Shown: piece by piece, positions 22,116 through 33,364 of the stretch
Position numbering within the stretch: position 1 is the stretch's first letter
Layout of the letters: every line of letters begins with the position of its first letter
DNA from: Caprella mutica
Lineage: Eukaryota; Arthropoda; Malacostraca; Amphipoda; Caprellidae
Assembly (NCBI GenBank): GCA_947561585.1
Contig: CANNZV010002329.1
Span: forward strand, 39,561-103,560
Length of the DNA: 64,000 nucleotides
Reading direction: 5' to 3'
Translations under genes and position numbers: made by a program
The notes under the pieces: generated by a model
Told to the model about the DNA's origin: nothing
The model's input: the letters and a program-made list of their open reading frames with translations, nothing else
Database searches by the model: none

Positions 22116-24459
22116 CAAAAAGGATCTTGGTATCAGACTCATAGCAGTTGGTAATAATCAAGCAGCCAAGTTTGGTCCTCGTTTCACATCACACTCGAAT
22201 TATTGCCGGTTCAGCTGTGTTTTTACAGTAGTACTCGTGCCCTACAGCAATTCAATTTGGATTTTGTTAATATTTTACCACTAATTAGGGTTCAAGGCCC
22301 AATCTCATATAAAACATCAAGTTGTTTATGTCTTATTGCTGATCCATTCTTTGTCGCCACTAGAGTAGTGAACTATTAAGATTTTGTTAAGACCTTTTGC
22401 AGCCAATATAGCCTTTATTGCATGAGCGGCACTGATGAGTGTCACCGCCATACTAAGCATGACTTGATTTTTGATTCATGAGCGGCAGTCATAATGAACG
22501 GTGATGTTTGTAAAGCGCTCGTGTATAATGTCATTAGTGATGAATGAAACGTTGTATTCCTCAGGAAAACAGTTCTAGTCGATAATACCAAACTAAGGGA
22601 AATTGATTCGTTTCATCCATATTATGCATGAAACGTCCACATTGATCTTCTTTTGCGCTTTGTGTTTCTTAATAATACAATTTTACTCTATAATTAGAGG
22701 ACGACATTTTGCCAACGGTGAACGGCACTACGTGCAAAGGCGCATCAGTGATCCATCACGCTCATTGCTCGCACTGGTCGGGGCTTAAAGCCACTCGCAA
22801 GGAACAGTGAAGGTGAAAAGAGTGTATACGTGTAAAATGACCTTTAGTTTTAAAATGTGTTATGCAATTTTGAATAGTTTGTAAAGCGGGAACAATTTTA
22901 AAACTTTAATACTTATCATATACTCATCCCAATAGTAGGTAACCCTATAATAAATAATAATAATACATTTTGCATTAATAAAATGTCATCTGTTGTCCCT
23001 ATTTGTGCATCAGATCGTGACATCAGACGCGATCTGTCAACGTTTCGACTTTTGTTTAGCCTTATTACGCATCAATCAGCGAAAAATTTAGAACTGGGTT
23101 AAGGAAATTAAGTCTAATCCTGTTTCAGTGAGGTGCATAGTAAATTTAACAGTCTTTCTGCCATTTTATCTTTGAATTAGTACTCATTTAACAGTAAATA
23201 CCTATATATTTAATTTCTTTAGATATTATTCAGTGGTCTTCTACCTGTAGTTCGATGCTTGAATAGATAGCTAGCTCAACTTTAAGTAGGGTCAGCTAAA
23301 TTAATTAATGATTTAGCTAAAACTTTAAATAACCTCTCGGTTTTCTTCAGATATATCAATTTACAAAGTATTTATTATTTCTCACCCATTACGTGTTCCA
23401 CAATCCTATATTATGATATTAATTACTTCAAAACCGTCAGTTAAATTTGTAAGTAGTCTCTTTGCATGTACGATACTATAAATTGAAATTTGATTGAGAA
23501 TTAGATAAAAATATTATTATGCATTCCATTTACTTTAGTTATTAAAATAATTCATGAATAAATAATTTAAGACATGTAGTTATGATTTTTCAGATCACTA
23601 ATAAAAATACCAAATCGAGGCACTTCGTTAAATATCCAACGTCTCGGGATAGTTTGGAACTCAATGATGATATCTGTATTATGCCTCAGTCCTATTTCAG
23701 GGGACAGTCTCCCTCAAATCTGAAAAAAAAATCTATTTATTTTTGCATAAAATGATCGTCTTATAGCATCCGGGATAACGTGTTAAAATATTAGAGATAT
23801 TATTATATCTGTCATGTCTGCCAAAAGACCTGTCAGCACAGGTATTGATGGTTTATCTGGATCTCACATCAAATGATTTGCTAACTAGATGCATCAAAAA
23901 GAAGACACAACACACAAACAAAAGTCTCCACGATAAGTTATGGAACTAGAATTATTTGAATTTGACAATTTTTTTCCAAAAAAATCAGTGAATTGGCTCT
24001 CATGAAAAGTTCATTTTTCGACTGCAAAAGGCATCAACTCATACAGTTTTCGACCTAGAGACATGAGGTTTGTTTCATTTTCTTCATCAATGAATTGCTC
24101 ACAAAGTTGCACGCTGTTATTTTTCAAAATTTTCAATGTGCGAGAAGGTATGAGATATATGAAAAAAATTGTTTTCGAAAAGAAATAGAAAAATCTTTTT
24201 GACGAATTTGACAACTGAATTCTGAACATGATGAAACCAACCCCATGAGTCTAGCTCAAATATTGTATGAATTGATACCTTTTTAAAGTACCCTCCTAAT
24301 TGTTTTTTTGGTGGTGGGGCGTGAGGGGTGAAGTTGGCAAATTGAACAAAGATTGTAAATAAAAAATGCTCCATTTGAAAAATTGCATTAACCCTGGGAA
24401 TTTCAAACTTGTGTATAAATTAATAATTTTTATTTTATGGAGAAAGTCCCCTAAGTTTA
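22116..24459. other. Intergenic AT-rich sequence
   Basis: A small GC-richer patch lies at 22400-22800, with CATGAGCGGCA repeated at about 22421 and 22478. Otherwise I see no gene or structure. Confidence 0.45.
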
Positions 24460-24764
24460 GTGATCTCTCCAGCTATTATAGGTGTTATCTCTTGCCATGT
24501 GTTTCCACATTTCTATACTAAGTATGTGCTCTCTATCTAGGTAATATCTTTGGCAATGTGTTACCTATTTCTCTTGCTATAACTTTATAAGCTACTTCAC
24601 ATATCTCTCTCTGGTTGTGTGCTATTTTACCTATCTCCCTTGCTGCGTGTTTACCTCTCACTCTTGCTATGTACTACTTATCTCTTTTCTTATGTGCTAC
24701 CTATTTTTATGTGTCACCTATCTCTCTTGATATGTGTCTTCTTTTCTCATGTGTCATCTTTTGT
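24460..24764 (+). repeat. Degenerate pyrimidine-rich tandem array, left remnant
   Basis: Variants of CTCTTGCTATGTGTTACCTA follow one another with a roughly 20-22 bp period and much divergence. The same array resumes at 29686 on the other side of the LTR element, which therefore inserted into it. Confidence 0.7.
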
Positions 24765-25786
24765 TATAGAAAAAGAAGAGTAACACTAAATAGGAGGTGT
24801 TAAGAGATTTAATAGTTTTATCAAATATACAGATAAGTTTTAATAGGGATAACTAAGATAGGATTTTGGACAATCAGGGTAGTGGCAGTAAATTCCGGTA
24901 TGACGAGGGCTGTGGTGATCCGAGGAGACAACAAAGAGGAACAGAGTCCATCCTACGAATGAGCAGCCACACATCCGGAACATTTGCATATCTGACAAAA
25001 ATCAATCAAAACATAAACAAAGATTTCAGAAAAAACAAATTGAAATAAAATGAAAGACAAATTTTAACCACAGTAAATTCAATTTACCTATTATAGCCAA
25101 AAACTTGCTCGATACGATGAACCAGGGCGAGGAAGATAGTTCTAAGGATTTTAATAAGTTTAAAGTAAAGGATTTTAATAAGTTTAAAGTAAAGGATTTT
25201 AATAAGTTTAAAGTAAAGGATTTTAATAAGTTTAAAGTAAAGGATTTTAATAAGTTTAAAGTAGAGGATTTTAATAATTCTTAAATAAATGATTTTAATA
25301 TCTCAAATTAAATAAATTACTGAGGGTAAGGGATATTCTGGGGTTCATATTATATTCATAATATATCGAACAGCCCGCAAAGCACACATTGTCACTCACT
25401 GCGTTATATGGCTGTTCTGGGAATTTGATCTGGTGTCGCCCATCCTTCGGCACGTCTCATTAGTCCAGTCGGACCCCGGGGTAGTATTTACTCCAGCATT
25501 GTAAGGTTACTTTTGGACAACAAATAGATCCAGTGAATTGGAATGGTTACTGTTAGTTGATGGTGATGACAGAGCAGCTAGAAGGAACGTCTGTCTGCGG
25601 TCGCTGTTGGAAGTGATCTGCCTTACGGCGGTTAGTTGTGGCCCAAGTAAGCGCAAAACGCGGAGTTAGAATGCCGGGACAAGTAATGCGCTTATTTGGG
25701 CTGTATTAATGAATAAATATGAAATGATAAAGTTAATGAGAAGTAGAAATAAAAATAAGAACATATGTAGTGTATATTTTTATACA
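24765..25786 (-). repeat. 3' LTR of BEL/Pao-like element (1022 bp)
   Basis: It matches 28456-29680 closely. On the minus strand it starts TGTATAAAAA and ends TTTTTCTATA. Against the other LTR it lacks about 170 bp plus two 24-bp tandem units, and it has a 16-bp insertion near 24870. The internal 24-bp array (GGATTTTAATAAGTTTAAAG core) has six copies from 25146. Confidence 0.9.
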
Positions 25787-26025
25787 CTCGCCCCAAACGG
25801 GTTCAAATTGGATAAATTTGAACATACCATGAAAAGGTTCATAAGGAAACTAAACCTTTTCAGATTGAAAAAAAAATATAAGCAACTCACAAGGGATGTG
25901 CAAATGAAAGGAGGAAACATAACTAACATAACTAACGGAACAAAATAGAACTCAAAAAAATAAGCAAATATACACAGAAAGGAAAACATATATACAACAA
26001 ATTATTTACAATTACCATTTTCATT

Positions 26026-27276
26026 TTATTTGAAACGAGCACGGGTTCTCATTTTACTCCCCTGAAAAGCCTTACGCTTTTTAAACAGTTTTAACGGGGG
26101 CATTACGAGAGCGGAGAAAGCTTCCTCTTCTGCTTCTCTAATCAGAGAATTAATAGAACAAACATGCCTCTTAGTAGTCTCGCCGGTAAACCCCTTCATC
26201 ACTATGGATCCGGTAGCTTCCCCAAGGTAATTCAATGTGTCCTCCCTCATATAAGTGTCAATATATTTAATCTCTTCCAAATCATCAACTAGTCCTAAAT
26301 TCGCGCTTTCTTCATTCTCATTTGAATTAAAAGACTCATCATAATCACCTTTCCATAGATAAGACGAACAACATTCTAAAGGATTCCTCTTTTCGGTATC
26401 TACTTGTTTTGAATCATTTAACTCGTTTCTGATACATTCGATATCATTCTTAATTACCGAACTGTTACAAATCATAGAGCTATAAGCTTGATCTTTGTCG
26501 GTCTCAGAACAATAAGAAACTTCTCTGTTAACATCATTGTTAGGAGGTAAATTAACAATATCCTTAAGCATCTGAGACAGTTTCCCTACAAGCATGATTC
26601 CTATTTGAGTAGATATAAACATAGATTTATTGTCAAAACCAAATTTGACATTCTGATCTGCAAAACAGTTCATATCGTTTGCACCAATTATCAAGTCAAT
26701 GTTATTAATGCGATCAGCATGGGTAGAAAGAGTACTATCGGCTAAAGAATAACCTTTATCCCTAAAACAAGAGACAATTTCATTTAATCTAGGCAACTCC
26801 ATAAAAATATAAATATCTGGTATGACTAAAGCTTCAATTTCCTCAACTTTATTACCAATTTCAATATTTAGCATCACACGTTTACTGTTATAGTATTTTC
26901 TGTTATTAATCCCATTTATAATTAATTTAACATTCTCATCCAGAACCTCATAAGATCCAAGAACCAAAGCATGCTCAGCTATGAGAGTACTTTGACTGCC
27001 AGAGTCGCGCAATCCCCGTAGACTTTTACCATTTACAAAGTTACAACTAAATGTGGAAAGCACAGAGTCTGTGTAACATTTAGCGGTAAAGGAGCTAGAA
27101 ATAACCGCTAAACCCGTCTGAATAGTTTCTCTATTATTCGGTTTATAATCTTTAGGGTTTTCACCTTTGGTGCAAAGAAAAGAGAAATGCCAACCACCAC
27201 AGAATTTACACAGATTTTTAAACCTAAATCTACATGACTGCATTATGACCGGCATTAGCGCATTTTTCACATGCAT
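26026..27276 (-). CDS. Gag end and aspartic protease frame of the LTR element (416 aa)
   Basis: The frame opens with the second half of a gag zinc region (CKFCGGWHFSFLC, residues 23-35). A retroviral-type aspartic protease with DSG at 91-93 (GLRDSGSQSTLI) follows, then the flap/second-lobe phrase IDLIIGAND near 193-201, typical of BEL/Pao proteases. The last ~200 residues are acidic, then end in a basic tail, with no RT motif. It overlaps the gag frame by 47 bp in another phase. The protease would mature the gag polyprotein in the cytoplasmic particle. Function in this copy is uncertain because the link to gag needs a frameshift. Confidence 0.75.
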   Translation of the reverse strand: MHVKNALMPVIMQSCRFRFKNLCKFCGGWHFSFLCTKGENPKDYKPNNRETIQTGLAVISSSFTAKCYTDSVLSTFSCNFVNGKSLRGLRDSGSQSTLIAEHALVLGSYEVLDENVKLIINGINNRKYYNSKRVMLNIEIGNKVEEIEALVIPDIYIFMELPRLNEIVSCFRDKGYSLADSTLSTHADRINNIDLIIGANDMNCFADQNVKFGFDNKSMFISTQIGIMLVGKLSQMLKDIVNLPPNNDVNREVSYCSETDKDQAYSSMICNSSVIKNDIECIRNELNDSKQVDTEKRNPLECCSSYLWKGDYDESFNSNENEESANLGLVDDLEEIKYIDTYMREDTLNYLGEATGSIVMKGFTGETTKRHVCSINSLIREAEEEAFSALVMPPLKLFKKRKAFQGSKMRTRARFK

Positions 27277-28318
27277 TCAAGTACCTCAATCTAGAAATTT
27301 TATCAGTCGGGTTTACAAATTTACCACATTTATTAATTGAATATTTACTATTTGCATCACGGCACAAAGAACAACTAATGAAAGGATTACTGTCATTCCT
27401 CTCCGTCTCGGCAGATAAAGCTAGAGTAGTTGATTTTTCAAAGTTATCATTAAACTTAGACTTGCCAATCTTTTGAGAAGACATGTAACGTTCATTAGCA
27501 TCAAAAAAGGAATCAAATATTTGTTCAAGGGTAGGTCTAACGTTATTAGTAATGGCAGTTATTTGTGCTCTAAATGACTCATTCATGCCGGTGTAAAAAA
27601 AATACCGCATGACATCCTCAACAGTTATTTTTAGAGAATCAAAGGAATGGCAAATTTTTCGCATATCACTAATGTATTTGAATGGTTCATCGTTAAGTGA
27701 TAATTTCATTTGAGACAATAGATTTAGTACATTGAACTTTTGTATATCAACAGAGGCAAAGGCAGACATTAACAATTTTTTAGCTTCATTATAATTTTGC
27801 TTACTGGGTTCCAACGAATCCAACAAAAATACTGCTTTACCTTCGATTTGCTGCTTTAACAAAAGCAGCCTATCATAATCAGTATAATTAAACTTTGATA
27901 AAGTTTCCTCAAAATTAGAAAGAAAAATCTCTAAATTCTCACCTTCCAAACTTCTGAATTTCGGCAAAAGGGCAGTTGGACTGTTGAGCAAACTCCTTGT
28001 CTCAAGATTGACAACCGGTTGAGTGCGAGCGACTTCTCCAGCCAACTGCTGCTCCAGTTCTCTTATCTTATCTTGATAAGACTCTGCAGTCTCGAAATGA
28101 GTTGTCATATCCTCCTCTGAACACTTAGCAGCTATTTTAGCATTGAGAACTTTCTCATCCAAGTCTAATATGGAGGCTTTCAGATCTGAAACCTTACGTG
28201 AAACAAGATTTCTCTCATTTCCTTGGAGAGAAGCAATATTAACCAAATCATTGTGTAATTTAGTTAAAGATGACCTCATATACTTCCGTGACTGTACAAG
28301 GGACTCCATATTAAACAA
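27230..28318 (-). CDS. Gag frame of the BEL/Pao-like element (362 aa)
   Basis: The N terminus has heptad-like coiled-coil character (residues ~10-105). The BEL-type gag core follows (LLPKFRSLEGENLEIFLSNF and later KAVFLLDSLEP...EAKKLL), then FNVLNLLSQMKLS and FRAQITAI. The end enters a CCHC knuckle (ACEKCANAGH) and stops inside it. The rest of the knuckle is in the overlapping frame downstream. Gag would form the particle shell. The start ATG at 28318 lies 138 bp inside the 5' LTR edge. Confidence 0.8.
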   Translation of the reverse strand: MFNMESLVQSRKYMRSSLTKLHNDLVNIASLQGNERNLVSRKVSDLKASILDLDEKVLNAKIAAKCSEEDMTTHFETAESYQDKIRELEQQLAGEVARTQPVVNLETRSLLNSPTALLPKFRSLEGENLEIFLSNFEETLSKFNYTDYDRLLLLKQQIEGKAVFLLDSLEPSKQNYNEAKKLLMSAFASVDIQKFNVLNLLSQMKLSLNDEPFKYISDMRKICHSFDSLKITVEDVMRYFFYTGMNESFRAQITAITNNVRPTLEQIFDSFFDANERYMSSQKIGKSKFNDNFEKSTTLALSAETERNDSNPFISCSLCRDANSKYSINKCGKFVNPTDKISRLRYLNACEKCANAGHNAVM

Positions 28319-28447
28319 ATCACGTACAAGGTAAATAAATAGGGAAAAATTAGTCTGAAATAAATTAAATTAGGAATATAGGAGATCCGACTGAACATAA
28401 ACAAGCCAAAGAACGACGACCCGGATCACCACCAGAACCCTAAATTT

Positions 28448-28455
28448 GGGCGCCA
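28448..28455 (-). promoter_or_regulatory. Primer-binding site of the LTR element
   Basis: TGGCGCCC on the minus strand directly follows the end of the 5' LTR (CTATA). TGG-starting sites complementary to a tRNA 3' end are the norm. The matching tRNA is not determined here. Confidence 0.65.
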
Positions 28456-29680
28456 TATAGAAAAAGAAGAATAACATTAACTAGGGGGTGTTAAGAGATT
28501 TAATAGTTTTATCAAATATACAGAAGTTTTAATAGGGATAACTAAGATAGGATTTTGGCAGTAAATTCCGGTATGACTAGGGCTGTGGTGATCCGAGGAG
28601 ACAACAAAGAGGAACAGAGTCCATCCTACGAATGAGCAGCCACACATCCGGAACATTTGCATATCTGACAAAAATCAATCAAAACATAAACAAAGATTTC
28701 AGAAAAAACAAATTGAAATAAAATGAAAGACAAATTTTAACCACAGCAAATTCAATTTACCTATTATAGCGAAAAACTTGCTCGATACGATGAACCAGGG
28801 CGAGGAAGATAGTTCTAAGGTGTATCTCCTATACAGGGTCTAAGAATACGAAGAAGGTTGGAATTATTGACAAATTAAGTTATGCAAGGAAATTGCAATT
28901 TACTGGTAATTTAAACCAAAGTTAACTGACTTATAGTTTAGTTTCATTAATAAGATTTGAGTCAACAATCTAAAGTTAAATTTTAAGTAAAGGATTTTAA
29001 TAAGTTTAAAGTAAAGGATTTAAATAAGTTTGAAGTAAAGGATTTAAATAAGTTTAAAGTAAAGGATTTTAATAAGTTTAAAGTAAAGGATTTTAATAAG
29101 TTTAAAGTAAAGGATTTTAATAAGTTTAAAGTAAAGGATTTTAATAAGTTTAAAGTAGAGGATTTTAATAATTCTTAAATAAATGATTTTAATATCTCAA
29201 ATTAAATAAATTACTGAGGGTAAGGGATATTCTGGGGTTCATATTATATTCATAATATATCGAACAGCCCGCAAAGCACACATTGTCACTCACTGCGTTA
29301 TATGGCTGTTCTGGGAATTTGATCTGGTGTCGCCCATCCTTCGGCACGTCTCATTAGTCCAGTCGGACCCCGGGGTAGTATTTACTCCAGCATTGTAAGG
29401 TTACTTTTGGACAACAAATAGATCCAGTGAATTGGAATGGTTACTGTTAGTTGATGGTGATGACAGAGCAGCTAGAAGGAACGTCTGTCTGCGGTCGCTG
29501 TTGGAAGTGATCTGCCTTACGGCGGTTAGTTGTGGCCCAAGTAAGCGCAAAACGCGGAGTTAGAATGCCGGGACAAGTAATGCGCTTATTTGGGCTGTAT
29601 TAACGAATAAATATGAAATGATAAAGTTAATGAGAAGTAGAAATAAAAATAAGAACATATGTAGTGTATATTTTTATACA
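28456..29680 (-). repeat. 5' LTR of BEL/Pao-like element (1225 bp)
   Basis: This is the longer LTR, near-identical to 24765-25786 outside the indels. It contains eight copies of the 24-bp unit (28992-29183) where the partner has six. Promoter elements are expected here but none is certain. Confidence 0.9.
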
Positions 29681-29685
29681 TTTGT

Positions 29686-30130
29686 CATGTGATATCTCTT
29701 GCTTTGTGTTTCCTTACCTCTCTAATTTACCTTGTGCTCTGGCTATGTGTTACCTATCTCTTTAGTTAATTATGAGTTATCCATATCTTTTGTTATGTGT
29801 TTTCCCTTGCTATTTGTTCTCTCTTGTTATATGTTATCTATGGCTATGTGTTACCTTTTCTCTTGTTATGTGTTACCTATCTATCTTGTTATGTGTTACC
29901 TCTTCTCTTGTTATGTGTTACCTTTTCTCTTGTTATAATGTGTTACCTATTCTCTTGTTATGTGTTACCTCCCTCTCTTGATATGTGTTACCTTTTCTCT
30001 TGTTATGTGTTACCTATTCTCTTGTTATGTGTTACCTCCCTCTCTTGTTATGTGTTACTTTACTCTTGTTATGTGTTACCTATTCTCTTGTTATGTGTTA
30101 CCTCCCTTTCTTGATATATATTCTCTTCAG
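29686..30130 (+). repeat. Pyrimidine-rich 22-bp tandem array, right part
   Basis: The unit TCTCTTGTTATGTGTTACCT plus two bases repeats with a 22-bp period, best preserved at 29860-30110. All overlapping Leu/Cys/Val-rich open frames on the + strand come from this repeat and are not genes. Confidence 0.85.
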
Positions 30131-30143
30131 CTGTGTGTTCTTA

Positions 30144-33100
30144 TGCCTTAAGATCTATCCACCACTTAAACCCTTTGCCTTAGGATCTATCTACCACTTA
30201 AACCCTTTGCCTTAGGATCTATCCACCACTTAAACCCTTTGCCTTAGGATCTATCCACCACTTAAACCCTTTGCCTTAAGATCTATCCACCACTTAAACC
30301 CTTTGCCTTAGGATCTATCCACCACTTAAACCCTTTGCCTTAGGATCTATCCACCACTTAAACCCTTTGCCTTAGGATCTATCTACCACTTAAACCCTTT
30401 GCCTTAGGATCTATCTACCACTTAAACCCTTTGCCTTAGGATCTATCCACCACTTAAAACCTTTGCCTTAAGATCTATCCACCACTTAAACCCTTTGCCT
30501 TAGGATCTATCCACCACTTAAACCCTTTGCCTTAGGATCTATCCACCACTTAAACCCTTTGCCTTAGGATCTATCTACCACTTAAACCCTTTGCCTTGGG
30601 ATCTATCCACCACTTAAACCCTTTGCCTTAAGATCTATCCACCACTTAAACCCTTTGCCTTAGGATCTATCCACCACTTAAACCCTTTGCCTTAGGATCT
30701 ATCCACCACTTAAATCCTTTGCCTTAGGATCTATCCACCACTTAATCCCTTTGCCTTAGGATCTATCTACCACTTAAACCCTTTGCCTTAGGATCTATCC
30801 ACCACTTAAACCCTTTGCCTTAAGATCTATCCACCACTTAAACCCTTTTCCTTAGGATCTATCCACCACTTAAACCCTTTGCCTTAGGATCTATCCACCA
30901 CTTAAACCCTTTGCCTTAGGATCTATCTACCACTTAAACCCTTTGCCTTAGGATCTATCCACCACTTAAACCCTTTGCCTTAGGATCTATCCACCACTTA
31001 AACCCTTTGCCTTAGGATCTATCTACCACTTAAACCCTCTGCCTTAGGATCTATCCACCACTCAAACCCTTTGCCTTAGGATCTATCCACCACTTAAACC
31101 CTTTGCCTTAAGATCTATCCACCACTTAAACCCTTTGCCTTAGGATCTATCCACCACTTAAACCCTTTGCCTTAGGATCTATCCACCACTTAAACCCTTT
31201 GCCTTAGGATCTATCCACCACTTAAACCCTTTGCCTTAGGATCTATCTACCACTTAAACCCTTTGCCTTAAGATCTATCCACCACTTAAACCCTTTGCCT
31301 TAAGATCTATCCACCACTTAAACCCTTTGCCTTAGGATCTATCCACTACTTAAACCCTTTGCCTTAAGATCTATCCACCACTTAAACCCTTTGCCTTAGG
31401 ATCTATCCACCACTTAAACCCTTTGCCTTAGGATCTATCTACCACTTAAACCCTTTGCCTTAGGATCTATCCACCACTTAAAACCTTTGCCTTAAGATCT
31501 ATCCACCACTTAAACCCTTTGCCTTAGGATCTATCCACCACTTAAACCCTTTGCCTTAGGATCTATCCACCACTTAAACCCTTTGCCTTAGGATCTATCT
31601 ACCACTTAAACCCTTTGCCTTGGGATCTATCCACCACTTAAACCCTTTGCCTTAAGATCTATCCACCACTTAAACCCTTTGCCTTAGGATCTATCCACCA
31701 CTTAAACCCTTTGCCTTAGGATCTATCCACCACTTAAATCCTTTGCCTTAGGATCTATCCACCACTTAATCCCTTTGCCTTAGGATCTATCTACCACTTA
31801 AACCCTTTGCCTTAGGATCTATCCACCACTTAAACCCTTTGCCTTAAGATCTATCCACCACTTAAACCCTTTGCCTTAGGATCTATCCACCACTTAAACC
31901 CTTTGCCTTAGGATCTATCCACCACTTAAACCCTTTGCCTTAGGATCTATCTACCACTTAAACCCTTTGGCTTAGGATCTATCCACCACTTAAACCCTTT
32001 GCCTTAGGATCTATCCACCACTTAAACCCTTTGCCTTAGGATCTATCTACCACTTAAACCCTCTGCCTTAGGATCTATCCACCACTCAAACCCTTTGCCT
32101 TAGGATCTATCCACCACTTAAACCCTTTGCCTTAAGATCTATCCACCACTTAAACCCTTTGCCTTAGGATCTATCCACCACTTAAACCCTTTGCCTTAGG
32201 ATCTATCCACCACTTAAACCCTTTGCCTTAGGATCTATCCACCACTTAAACCCTTTGCCTTAGGATCTATCTACCACTTAAACCCTTTGCCTTAAGATCT
32301 ATCCACCACTTAAACCCTTTGCCTTAAGATCTATCCACCACTTAAACCCTTTGCCTTAGGATCTATCCACTACTTAAACCCTTTGCCTTAAGATCTATCC
32401 ACCACTTAAACCCTTTGCCTTAGGATCTATCCACCACTTAAACCCTTTGCCTTAGGATCTATCTACCACTTAAACCCTTTGCCTTAGGATCTATCCACCA
32501 CTTAAACCCTTTTCCTTAAGATCTATCCACCACTTAAACCCTTTGCCTTAGGATCTATCCACCACTTAAACCCTTTGCCTTAGGATCTATCCACCACTTA
32601 AACCCTTTGCCTTAAGATCTATCCACCACTTAAACCCTTTGCCTTAGGATCTATCCACCACTTAAACCCTTTGCCTTAGGATCTATCCACCACTTAAACC
32701 CTTTGCCTTAGGATCTATCTACCACTTAAACCCTTTGCCTTAGGATCTATCTACCACTTAAACCCTTTGCCTTAGGATCTATCCACCACTTAAACCCTTT
32801 GCCTTAAGATCTATCCACCACTTAAACCCTTTGCCTTAGGATCTATCCACCACTTAAACCCTTTGCCTTAGGATCTATCCACCACTTAAACCCTTTGCCT
32901 TAGGATCTATCTACCACTTAAACCCTTTGCCTTGGGATCTATCCACCACTTAAACCCTTTGCCTTAAGATCTATCCACCACTTAAACCCTTTTCCTTAGG
33001 ATCTATCCACCACTTAAACCCTTTGCCTTAGGATCTATCCACCACTTAAATCCTTTGCCTTAGGATCTATCCACCACTTAAACCCTTTGCCTTAGGATCT

Positions 33101-33364
33101 ATCTACCACTTAAACCCTTTGCCTTAGGATCTATCCACCACTTAAACCCTTTGCCTTAAGATCTATCCACCACTTAAACCCTTTGCCTTAGGATCTATCC
33201 ACCACTTAAACCCTTTGCCTTAGGATCTATCCACCACTTAAACCCTTTGCCTTAGGATCTATCCACCACTTAAACCCTTTGCCTTAGGATCTATCTACCA
33301 CTTAAACCCTTTGCCTTAAGATCTATCTACCACTTAAACCCTTTGCCTTAAGATCTATTTACCA
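30144..33364 (+). repeat. Satellite array, 32-bp unit, about 100 copies, with 1,024-bp higher-order period
   Basis: The unit starts GCCTTAGGATCTATCC and ends CCACTTAAACCCTTT; starts are exactly 32 bp apart almost throughout. Single-base variants recur 1,024 bp apart (32 units): CTTAATCCCT at 30741 and 31765, TTGGG at 30596 and 31620, TAAACCCTCT at 31031 and 32055, ATCCACTACT at 31341 and 32365. The third block is shifted (TTGGG again at 32932, 41 units on). There is no coding frame. Confidence 0.95.

Larger units (their letters stand above)
24765..29680 (-). mobile_element. Nonautonomous BEL/Pao-like LTR retrotransposon (gag-protease only, 4.9 kb)
   Basis: Two LTRs (1022 and 1225 bp) enclose a 2669-bp interior on the minus strand. 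The 5-bp TSD TTTGT lies at 24760-24764 and 29681-29685. A primer-binding site (TGGCGCCC) directly abuts the 5' LTR at 28455-28448. The interior has only two coding frames, gag and gag-end/protease. Reverse transcriptase, RNase H and integrase are missing and there is no room for them, so it must have moved using another element's enzymes. Confidence 0.88.

Noticed and set aside
29732..30215. Several overlapping Leu/Cys/Val-rich open frames on the + strand
   Set aside because: They are translations of the 22-bp pyrimidine-rich array in different phases. Resemblance to membrane helices is a composition effect.
30144..33364. CRISPR array or telomeric TTAGG repeat
   Set aside because: The units are contiguous without unique spacers, and TTAGG occurs only once per 32-bp unit, so it is neither CRISPR nor insect telomere.
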